DNA from: Chitinophagaceae bacterium
GTDB lineage: Bacteria > Bacteroidota > Bacteroidia > Chitinophagales > Chitinophagaceae
Direction: 5' to 3'
DNA: 5,999 bases
Assembly (NCBI GenBank): GCA_003509845.1
Contig: DOMR01000166.1
Coordinates: forward strand, 1 to 5,999
The translations under genes were made by a program, and so were the position numbers. Under the pieces are notes generated by a model, which worked only from the letters and a program-made list of their open reading frames with translations, was not told the DNA's origin and did no database searches. Positions 1 to 5,999 of the stretch are shown piece by piece. Position 1 is the stretch's first letter. Each line of letters starts with the position of its first letter.

Positions 1-1251
1 CACGGCCACCCATAATCTTCCTTTATTATCAAATGAAATTTGAACGGGGTTGGCTAGTTCAGGAAATTCAACTTCAGAAGCAAATAAATTTATTTGATAC
101 CCTGGTGCCATTTTAAATTTATCAAGCGCGTCTTGACCGTATAAATATTTCGGCGTTTCCGCTTTTCCCTTTGGCATAAAATTAGTTTCAACAACGGGAA
201 GTGCAGATGTTTTTGCATCAGCAGCAGCAAGGTCATATTTTTTTCCTTTTGCAGCACTCCAAACAGCAGTGTCGCGTATAACCGTCATCTCTCTTATTTT
301 TTGTAATTCAGCAGGATAATTTCCTGGGCCAAATGGATCATAACGACGACCAAATACGTGTACGCCGTTCGGTGCTTTAATATCATTATGCCACATCCAA
401 TCTTTTTCTAATACCGCGGCTAATACATTAGCGCGATTAGATTCATTAATGACTGGCGTTTTTCCAAAAACTGCGTCCACTAAAAATGGTGCGAATTTTT
501 TATACCCTTCATCATTTAATTGAGATCCGTCAATAGTTAAATCGGTTGTTGTATTATCAAGCCAATTTTTAGTTGGCGTGAATGCATCAATAAATAGTAC
601 CCCATTTTTTAAAGCCACTTGTTTCATGGCCTCTTTATAAAGTAGTAAATTTTTATTTTCTGCTTGTCCGTTGGGTAAATCAAACTTATTTGAAAGATCT
701 TCAAATGCAATAGGAGAAACAATCGCTAGCTGTGGTGCAGTAATTCCATTATATTTTTTTGATAGCGTGTGTTTTATAAATGCTTCTAATTCTGCTTTGT
801 AATTTTCAACACCGGCTGGTCCTTGAAAAGATTCATCAAAACCAAACATGGCAATAATAATATCGGCCTTATGTGTTGCAATCCATTCATCTGGATAAGC
901 TAAAAACCCTTCCATGCGCGGGTTGTCCGCTAATTCGGTTTGAAATTTTTCAGCACCGGGAAACGCCCAAGGGGTGGGGCGCCCAGAGTGTGGACGAAAA
1001 CCGGGTGTGTTTCCACCGTCACACATATTACGAACAATTAATTCATTATTAGGATAACGAAGCTGAAGTTCAGTTTCAAAATATCCAAAGTTCATCATAC
1101 GCGACCCTAAATTATTTCCTACTAAAATAATATGTGCTCCTTTTTTTACTTGTAGTTTACTTGGTGCTGCAGGATTAAATGCCAACAAGCCCACAACCAC
1201 AATAGCGGCGGATGCGAAGATGATTTTGTTTAAACTTTTTTTTATGTTCAT
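1..1251 (-). CDS. Exported SGNH/GDSL-like protein fused to a PVC-type dehydrogenase/heme-binding region (3' partial)
   Basis: The first 417 residues of a larger protein, with the frame open to the left edge. The ATG at 1251 is followed by a Lys-rich start and a hydrophobic stretch (residues 10-25, IIFASAAIVVVGLLAF), i.e. a signal peptide or N-terminal anchor. Residues about 38-265 form an SGNH/GDSL-hydrolase-like domain: block I near GNNLGSRM (45-52), block II near VRNMCDGG (73-80), block III near FGFDESF (136-142), and the last block near DGSQLNDEGY (241-250). A linker (about 280-345, with WMWHND and FGRRYDPFGPGNYP) is typical of SGNH domains attached to PVC-type proteins. From about 365, YQINLFASEVEFPELANPVQ and SFDNKGRLWVAV begin the PVC-type propeller. 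Family members usually continue with the propeller, helical repeats and a CxxCH cytochrome domain, all expected beyond base 1. The usual catalytic Ser and His appear to be replaced, so hydrolase activity is doubtful. It is the last visible gene of the putative operon, 45 bases after the cupin gene. Confidence 0.88.
   Translation of the reverse strand, partial: MNIKKSLNKIIFASAAIVVVGLLAFNPAAPSKLQVKKGAHIILVGNNLGSRMMNFGYFETELQLRYPNNELIVRNMCDGGNTPGFRPHSGRPTPWAFPGAEKFQTELADNPRMEGFLAYPDEWIATHKADIIIAMFGFDESFQGPAGVENYKAELEAFIKHTLSKKYNGITAPQLAIVSPIAFEDLSNKFDLPNGQAENKNLLLYKEAMKQVALKNGVLFIDAFTPTKNWLDNTTTDLTIDGSQLNDEGYKKFAPFLVDAVFGKTPVINESNRANVLAAVLEKDWMWHNDIKAPNGVHVFGRRYDPFGPGNYPAELQKIREMTVIRDTAVWSAAKGKKYDLAAADAKTSALPVVETNFMPKGKAETPKYLYGQDALDKFKMAPGYQINLFASEVEFPELANPVQISFDNKGRLWVAV
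1162..1251 (-). other. Signal peptide or N-terminal membrane anchor
   Basis: Residues 1-30 of the SGNH-PVC protein show a basic n-region (MNIKKSLNK), a hydrophobic core of about 16 residues (10-25) and a small, polar end (NPAAPSK). There is no lipobox Cys. Either Sec export with cleavage near the Ala-Ala pair or retention as a single-pass anchor fits. The folded domains would lie outside the inner membrane, as expected for a protein destined to carry heme c. Confidence 0.75.
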
Positions 1252-1296
1252 TTTTGGTATTAACGTGTGTGACGAATAAAAATTATTTACGGTTTA
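1252..1296 (-). other. 45-base intergenic spacer before the SGNH-PVC gene
   Basis: This is the longest gap in the window. It is AT-rich, with no strong hairpin followed by a T-run that would act as a terminator, and no convincing promoter. The A-run just before the ATG at 1251 (ACCAAAAATG on the coding strand) fits the A-rich, Shine-Dalgarno-free leaders of Bacteroidota. Read-through from the cupin gene is the simplest interpretation, although an internal promoter cannot be excluded. Confidence 0.5.
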
Positions 1297-2511
1297 TTAT
1301 AAAACCAAATCCGGATTACGAGGACCGAAGTGTTTTAATATTACAATTGGATCGGTGTCGGAATTGTTTACAATTTTTACGCCGTCTTTTGCAGCGGCTT
1401 CACTTATAAAAAATTCATCGTTGGTTAACTGACCGTATCTAATTAGCGCAGGTGTTTCAATATCCCAAACGCCCATTTTACCATGACCCTGCATTACAAT
1501 TATACCATAAGCAGCGCTATCTTTTATAGTAACGGTTTGTCCTGGGAATACGGTTAATTCCTTTGCACTAAAATCATGTGATTTATAACAAACCCAATTT
1601 TCAATATAACCTTGTGCTTGCATTTCGTTTACATCATGCACTGGCTTTGGTGCCATAAAACGATTTTCCATCGTGTTCGGGTCCACATTTAATTCCCAAT
1701 CCAACACGTCTAATAATGCATCATAATCGCCGATACTTTCTTTTGGTGTGCCATTCCATAATAATTCATCGGGAATAATTGCTTCATTCACTAGTGATTG
1801 ATACATCGCAAAAACATCTGATGCCTTTTGTGGTTCGTAAGTACACATACTTCCTGGTGCGTGTAATAATCCAGGAGGTACATCCCAGCCGGTACCCGGT
1901 TCTAGCTTATAGGCTTGTGAAAAGTTGGTAATTTTATTATCGCCCTTGGAAAAATTAACCAAACATTCTTTTATTTGTTCTTTGGTCGTGCCCGGTGCAA
2001 TGCCAATAAACGTATAGGGGAAGTCGCCACCATGATTATTTAATTGGGGTGGAAAATAATAGGCTTCTGGTTTTCCTTTTTGTCCAATAAGTGCTGCCTT
2101 TTCATCATTATGATGTACGTGGTGGGGTAGTGGTCCCATATTATCAAAAAACTTTGAATACATTGGCCAGCTTTTATATTCATTCCACAAACGATCCCCA
2201 ATTACTTGTCCTTTTAATTCGTCAATTACATCTTTTAATAAAACCTGTTGGGTTGTTTTCCCATCATTAAAAACAACAGGACTTAATCCTTCGTTTTCAC
2301 CCGTCAATGGTCCGTTTTTTGCAGGCGTAGTAGATGAAAGCCAGCGCTCATCAATACCGCCGCGCACACCACCCAATACATAATAATCATCAGGGTGTAA
2401 TTTAATACGACGACCCGGAACACAAAACGATCTTGGAACCCAAGTAGGTGCAAGTCGTAATATTCCTTTTCCTTGTTCTAATGCTTTTTGTGCAATGCTT
2501 TTATTTTCCAT
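1297..2511 (-). CDS. Bicupin protein resembling class I mannose-6-phosphate isomerase
   Basis: A 404-residue cupin-fold protein starting with ATG two bases after the DUF4432 stop codon. The central part resembles the metal site of type I phosphomannose isomerases. The segment PHHVHHND (129-136) matches the QVHPDD motif of that family, with the usual Gln replaced by His131 and the metal ligand His kept as His133. KPEAYYF supplies Glu149 and PPGLLHAPG supplies His217. The stretch FIGIAPGTTKEQIKECL (168-184) also matches the isomerase pattern. A second cupin-like barrel covers about 315-395 (FPGQTVTIKD, IVMQGHGKMGVW). The first 120 residues have no fold I can name. No signal peptide is seen, so it should be cytoplasmic. 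A metal-dependent sugar or sugar-phosphate isomerase is likely, but it is not an orthologue of ManA that I can recognise, and a sugar-binding or lyase role is possible. Its tight position after an epimerase-like gene supports a role in carbohydrate metabolism. Confidence 0.82.
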   Translation of the reverse strand: MENKSIAQKALEQGKGILRLAPTWVPRSFCVPGRRIKLHPDDYYVLGGVRGGIDERWLSSTTPAKNGPLTGENEGLSPVVFNDGKTTQQVLLKDVIDELKGQVIGDRLWNEYKSWPMYSKFFDNMGPLPHHVHHNDEKAALIGQKGKPEAYYFPPQLNNHGGDFPYTFIGIAPGTTKEQIKECLVNFSKGDNKITNFSQAYKLEPGTGWDVPPGLLHAPGSMCTYEPQKASDVFAMYQSLVNEAIIPDELLWNGTPKESIGDYDALLDVLDWELNVDPNTMENRFMAPKPVHDVNEMQAQGYIENWVCYKSHDFSAKELTVFPGQTVTIKDSAAYGIIVMQGHGKMGVWDIETPALIRYGQLTNDEFFISEAAAKDGVKIVNNSDTDPIVILKHFGPRNPDLVL

Positions 2512-2513
2512 AA

Positions 2514-3524
2514 TTATTTATTAAAGGTGTGATTGATTTCGTCTTGGTTATTTAAAATTTCTATTTGTAAATCATATTGTTTTGTTTCACCTGGTGCAAT
2601 AAAAATTAGCGAACCATCGGCGCGCGCTTTTGATTGACCAATAGGTGGATGCGAGCCGGGTTCAATGCCGGTTACATATTCACCCCTTGCCCAATGTTGC
2701 CAGTTGGTTAACCAAGGCATTTGTTTTTTAGGAAATGTTAAAACCGCCGCAATGCCAATTTTTTTATTTTCAATGCCACAAATACAATCCCCATTATTAT
2801 TTGACTTTGCGTCAATAAAAAAAACATCTTGACCGGGGCCATTATGTTTATCATTAATGGCAGGACAGGTTTTTGGCTTTTCGCCATTGCAAAATATTTC
2901 TGCGCCCTCGTCGGCAAGTGGCCAACCAAAATTACAATGATATAAAAGCATATGAGGTGCTGCTTCGTTTCCCCTGTTTATTATTTCATCATGAATATGA
3001 ATACTAGATGCACCTAGTGTTGCAGAGATGGTTCGTTTTAATTCAAGCGTGGGTCCAAAAATTTTTGATTGTTTTATTATACCCGTCATGCTCATGGTAT
3101 AAATTCCGCGCGCAGGGTCGGGTTGAATGATTGAAATAATTTCTGCGGGCGTGTTGCTTATTAAATCGTGCACACCTCGCTCACCAAATTCATCTTTTTC
3201 ATCACCACCTACATGTGATAAACCACAGGTGGTCACAAGGCCGCCACCAAAAGTACGCAACCAGTCTGCGCCTTTGTTTGAAAAGGGTTGTGGTGCCATT
3301 ACACCGGGATGGCTTAACCAAGCAATACTATATTGATTAAAAAAAGCATCTGCAATATCCATTGCACGATCAATCACCACCTTAAATCGAAGACCGCTTC
3401 CTGTATTAAACCATGCAATGCGCACACCTCGGCCAAGACCGTTGTCTAATACCGAGGTTTCAATACCGCCCAGCTGTGCAACATTTGAAACCTTATCACT
3501 CCATATGACATTTATTGGCTGCAA
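2514..3524 (-). CDS. DUF4432 family protein, aldose 1-epimerase-like
   Basis: A 336-residue protein of the galactose-mutarotase-like superfamily, DUF4432 branch, whose members are thought to bind sugars; the substrate here is not known. Family hallmarks are RAMDIAD at 53-59, IAWLSHPG at 67-74, FGGGLVTTCGL at 92-102, the RGVHDLIS segment around His119, LLYHCNFGWPL around His196, and the GIEPGSHPP segment around Glu288. By analogy with aldose 1-epimerases, His196 and Glu288 are the likely acid/base pair, which is inference. No signal peptide or membrane segment is present, so a cytoplasmic location is expected. The length is normal for the family and the domain is complete. The start is read as TTG. 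The gene lies 8 bases after the cytochrome gene and 2 bases before the cupin gene, which implies co-transcription and a related role, perhaps handling the sugar anomer or epimer for the next enzyme. Confidence 0.88.
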   Translation of the reverse strand: MQPINVIWSDKVSNVAQLGGIETSVLDNGLGRGVRIAWFNTGSGLRFKVVIDRAMDIADAFFNQYSIAWLSHPGVMAPQPFSNKGADWLRTFGGGLVTTCGLSHVGGDEKDEFGERGVHDLISNTPAEIISIIQPDPARGIYTMSMTGIIKQSKIFGPTLELKRTISATLGASSIHIHDEIINRGNEAAPHMLLYHCNFGWPLADEGAEIFCNGEKPKTCPAINDKHNGPGQDVFFIDAKSNNNGDCICGIENKKIGIAAVLTFPKKQMPWLTNWQHWARGEYVTGIEPGSHPPIGQSKARADGSLIFIAPGETKQYDLQIEILNNQDEINHTFNK

Positions 3525-3532
3525 GTTTAATT
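3522..3532 (-). promoter_or_regulatory. Probable TTG start and A/T-rich leader of the DUF4432 gene
   Basis: The 8 bases after the cytochrome stop codon are AT-rich and contain no Shine-Dalgarno motif. In the DUF4432 frame an in-frame TAA lies six codons before the TTG at 3524. The only codons between them are AAA, ATA, AAA, TTA and AAC, and the first in-frame ATG comes only at residue 55, inside the conserved domain. TTG is therefore the most plausible start; ATA would be the only upstream alternative. The short spacing suggests that translation is coupled to the cytochrome gene. Confidence 0.6.
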
Positions 3533-5999
3533 TTATTTTTTACTTGTATAAACTGCGTGATTTTTATTTCCACCCGCTTTTAAATAAGCAATCAAATCGC
3601 TTAACTCTTCTGCATTTAATCCATTAATCATTCCTGGTAACATTGGAGATGTTTCAGAAACGCGTGTACGTGCAACTTCTTTTTTAGAAAGCGTACGAAC
3701 TACATCGGTCGCAAAAGGGTTTTGAGAAATATAATAGTTTTTACTATCCTGACGAATTAAGCGACCCAAAACAGATCCACCTTTTTTAAGGAAGAAAATG
3801 GTAGAGCCAAATTGATCTGAAATTGTTTTACTAGGTTCAATAATCGATTCTAATATATCTTTTGTGCTAAATCTAGTTCCAAGTTGCGTAAGGTCTGGTC
3901 CTGCAACACCGCCCTCGCCTTTCATTTGATGACAAGAAGAGCAAAGGGTTGCTGCAAACATTGACTTGCCGCGCGTAAAACTTCTAACGCCCGTGCTGGA
4001 ATCAACCGCATTAACGGCGTTAGTTATTTTCCAACTTTTTCCTGGGCCCTTAGGCATTATTGTTCCAGCTGGAACACCCGATCTTGAAATACTAACTATT
4101 GAATCGCCGGAAATTTTATTATACATTTCAAACTGATCTTTAGGAACATTTGCTAGTGCATTTTTACGAGCGGTGTTTATAAATCCTACATAACATACGC
4201 CACCCTTGTATCCAAAAGCCTTATAATACCACTGGAAGTATTTTTTTTGTGTGGTTGGCGTCCAGCCGTTTTTTGCCTGGCTTAAAACATTCGCATACCA
4301 GGTTTGTTGTGCTGGTGGCACTTTTGATAACATGGAAGCAATATCCATTCCATATTGCGGATTGCGTAATATTAAATCAGAAGATTCGGAAATTGATTTT
4401 TGCGAAGGCGCGTCATCTTTAGCTGTAGCTAATAATGCCATTGTTTTTTCAACCGCTTTTGGCGCGTCTATATAAACCAATAATTTACTTAATTCGCGAT
4501 TGAGTGAATTTGTTTTAGCAGGGTAACTTGGGCTTAACGCAGCTGATACTAACTTTTTTGTTTCTGTGTCGGGATCTCCTAAGCGAATAAAGTTTAATTC
4601 AATAGCGCGTAGTAAATCTAATTGTTGGGGCTCGGTTAGTTTTGTAAAATCTACCCTAGCTAATAAACCAACTACCGCCTTTCCAGTGCCGGCCACGCCC
4701 TTACGCGCGTTTGCAATTGCAGCATGTGTTAAAATAACGGGGTCTTTTTCATTAAGCAACTTATTATACCACTCTTCCACCGGTTGATTTTCAACAGCAA
4801 TTCTTGCGGCATATCTAATAAAACGATCGGCATCTTTTAAATAAGGCCATGCAAAATTAACAGCAGCTGGATTTTTAACACCATGGAAAGATTCAAGTTG
4901 TCGGCGAATCTTTTGTGTGTTTGTTAATTCTGTTACAGGAAGGGGATCGTTTGGTAAAGAATTATCTCCATAATAAACACGGTATAAATCAGATTCAAGG
5001 CGACGTCCTCCTGTTAAAAAATATAAAGCGCCATCAGGACCAATAACACCATCTGTTAAAGGAAGGGGGGCGCCAGAAATAAACTCTTCACCTGTGGTTT
5101 TATAAGAAGCGCCGTCGGGTTCGTTATATACAGCATATATAATTCCAAAGCTCCAATCAAAAGCAAATAATGCTTTACGATATTTTTTTGGGAATCTTGC
5201 GTTTAGTCCACTTACCAAGTTAGTAGGTGAGCCTTGTCCTACGTTAATAACAGCGGGGAGGTTGTCTGGATATTTTGGTGACCACTTATCTGTTCCTGGT
5301 CTCCATCCAAATTCAGCGCCACTTGTTACGTGAACTATTCGTGTTGGGCGATACCAAGGTGTTCCAAAGTCCCACTCCATATCAGAATCATACGCAAACA
5401 AATCACCTTGATCATTAAAAGAAATATCAAAAGGATTTCTAAATCCAGAAGCAATTAACTCCCAATTGGTACCCGTTGAATCTAGGTGTGCAACCCAACC
5501 GCCCAGTGTTTGTACGGTATTATCATGACCGTTTGGATCTTTAATTAATGGGAATAGATTATCTATTTTACTTTCTGGAAAATTTCTATAAGAATTAACT
5601 TTTGGAATTTTTGTGAAATTTCCAGCAACCACATAGATTGATTTTTTATCTGGTGATAATATTACACTATGTGGTCCATGTTCTCCTTCACCATCTAATT
5701 CTTTTATAAGTGTTATTTTATCAAAAGTATCATCGCCGTTTGTGTCTTGTAATCTATATAAACCACTTCCTCTTTTTAGTTTATCATTTGATCTATTATT
5801 AATCATGACATATAAACTATTAAAAGCCCATAACAAACCATGCGCGTGTCCTATTGTAACTGGAGATTTTGTATTTATTGTATCTCCATAAATTTTTAAT
5901 TCTTCGATGCTTGTTTTTGTAATCGTATCTCCAATTGCGGGAACTTTTAAACGATAGATGGCACCATATTGATCCGATGCAATAATTCTTCCTTTATCA
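3533..5999 (-). CDS. PVC-type heme-binding c-type cytochrome with N-terminal beta-propeller (5' partial)
   Basis: Probable exported electron-transfer protein or dehydrogenase of unknown substrate. The frame is open to the right edge (first full codon at 5998), leaving 821 visible residues; an in-frame TTG at 5836 is not the start, because the 54 codons before it encode family-typical sequence (SDQYGAIYRL, GHAHGLLWAF). Numbering visible residues, a propeller domain (DUF7133/PVC N-terminal type) spans about 1-345, with the strongly conserved stretches GEHGPHSV (near 105-112), GFRNPFD and YDSDMEWDFG (near 185-212). A helical, HEAT-like region covers about 360-600. A C-terminal cytochrome c domain follows, with CSSCH at 686-690 for covalent heme and a probable axial Met in the SPMLPGM segment (Met 786 or 790). 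Signal peptide and the first propeller strands must lie outside the window. It is followed after 8 bases by the DUF4432 gene. Family assignment is firm; the reaction is unknown, sugar or alcohol oxidation being only a guess from fold and neighbours. Confidence 0.93.
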   Translation of the reverse strand, partial: DKGRIIASDQYGAIYRLKVPAIGDTITKTSIEELKIYGDTINTKSPVTIGHAHGLLWAFNSLYVMINNRSNDKLKRGSGLYRLQDTNGDDTFDKITLIKELDGEGEHGPHSVILSPDKKSIYVVAGNFTKIPKVNSYRNFPESKIDNLFPLIKDPNGHDNTVQTLGGWVAHLDSTGTNWELIASGFRNPFDISFNDQGDLFAYDSDMEWDFGTPWYRPTRIVHVTSGAEFGWRPGTDKWSPKYPDNLPAVINVGQGSPTNLVSGLNARFPKKYRKALFAFDWSFGIIYAVYNEPDGASYKTTGEEFISGAPLPLTDGVIGPDGALYFLTGGRRLESDLYRVYYGDNSLPNDPLPVTELTNTQKIRRQLESFHGVKNPAAVNFAWPYLKDADRFIRYAARIAVENQPVEEWYNKLLNEKDPVILTHAAIANARKGVAGTGKAVVGLLARVDFTKLTEPQQLDLLRAIELNFIRLGDPDTETKKLVSAALSPSYPAKTNSLNRELSKLLVYIDAPKAVEKTMALLATAKDDAPSQKSISESSDLILRNPQYGMDIASMLSKVPPAQQTWYANVLSQAKNGWTPTTQKKYFQWYYKAFGYKGGVCYVGFINTARKNALANVPKDQFEMYNKISGDSIVSISRSGVPAGTIMPKGPGKSWKITNAVNAVDSSTGVRSFTRGKSMFAATLCSSCHQMKGEGGVAGPDLTQLGTRFSTKDILESIIEPSKTISDQFGSTIFFLKKGGSVLGRLIRQDSKNYYISQNPFATDVVRTLSKKEVARTRVSETSPMLPGMINGLNAEELSDLIAYLKAGGNKNHAVYTSKK
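3929..3943 (-). other. Covalent heme c attachment motif CSSCH
   Basis: The five codons encode Cys-Ser-Ser-Cys-His, the standard CxxCH motif for thioether attachment of heme c, in a domain continuing with GEGGVAGPDLTQLG, typical of the putative heme-binding C-terminal domain of PVC-type proteins. Attachment of this kind takes place outside the cytoplasm, so the protein should be exported although its signal peptide is not visible. Confidence 0.93.

Noticed and set aside
1259..1290. AT-rich imperfect inverted repeat (CGTAAATAA / TTTATTCG) and the CGTCACACACG string in the spacer before the SGNH-PVC gene
   Set aside because: The arms match only with a bulge and are nearly all A/T, as expected by chance here; there is no stable stem or T-run for a terminator and no clear operator symmetry.
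2738..2929. Minus-strand 63-codon frame inside the DUF4432 gene
   Set aside because: It overlaps the DUF4432 gene in another frame, and the translation is low-complexity and unlike any family.
3127..3627. Plus-strand open frames at 3127-3336 and 3418-3627
   Set aside because: Both lie antisense to the DUF4432 gene or its junction with the cytochrome gene, and their translations show no domain; the opposite strand carries clear, conserved coding sequence.
3929..3943. Possibility that CSSCH is a disulfide or thioredoxin-type CxxC motif
   Set aside because: The His directly after the second Cys, the following GEGGVAGPDLTQLG stretch and the downstream Met-containing segment fit a cytochrome c domain, not a thioredoxin fold.
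4251..4787. Plus-strand open frames at 4251-4475 and 4566-4787
   Set aside because: Antisense to the helical region of the cytochrome gene, short, with no recognisable motifs; these are chance open frames.

Overview
The window holds four protein genes, all on the minus strand, so transcription runs from high to low coordinates. They are packed almost without gaps. In transcription order they are: (1) a large c-type cytochrome of the PVC-type heme-binding/dehydrogenase family, whose 5' end lies beyond position 5999; (2) a DUF4432 protein, a relative of aldose 1-epimerases; (3) a two-cupin protein resembling class I phosphomannose isomerases; (4) a secreted or membrane-anchored protein with an SGNH/GDSL-hydrolase-like domain that leads into a second PVC-type propeller domain, whose 3' end lies before position 1. 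The gaps are 8, 2 and 45 bases, with no terminator-like hairpin between genes, so a single operon is the simplest reading.

The DNA is AT-rich and Lys/Asn/Ile codons are mostly AAA, AAT and ATT. Upstream of the starts there are A-rich tracts but no good Shine-Dalgarno sequence, and one gene appears to start with TTG. With the protein families present, this suggests a Bacteroidota member, possibly of the Chitinophagaceae/Cytophagales type. That assignment is inference. Verrucomicrobia and Planctomycetes are rich in the same cytochrome families, but these usually have higher GC.

How the genes may work together (inference): the two large PVC-type proteins are of a kind normally exported. They combine a beta-propeller like that of sugar dehydrogenases with a cytochrome c domain, and could oxidise a carbohydrate or similar substrate outside the inner membrane and pass electrons to the respiratory chain. 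The two small proteins between them show no signal peptide and look like sugar-handling enzymes (an anomer/epimer-type fold and a metal-dependent isomerase-type fold), so they would act in the cytoplasm on the imported product. The substrate cannot be read from the sequence.

Both terminal genes are cut by the window edges and need particular care. The cytochrome reading frame is open all the way to the right edge, so its start is outside the window. The gene at the left edge starts at 1251 and is open to base 1. No RNA genes, mobile elements, repeats or CRISPR arrays were seen, and no stretch over 300 bases lacks a gene.
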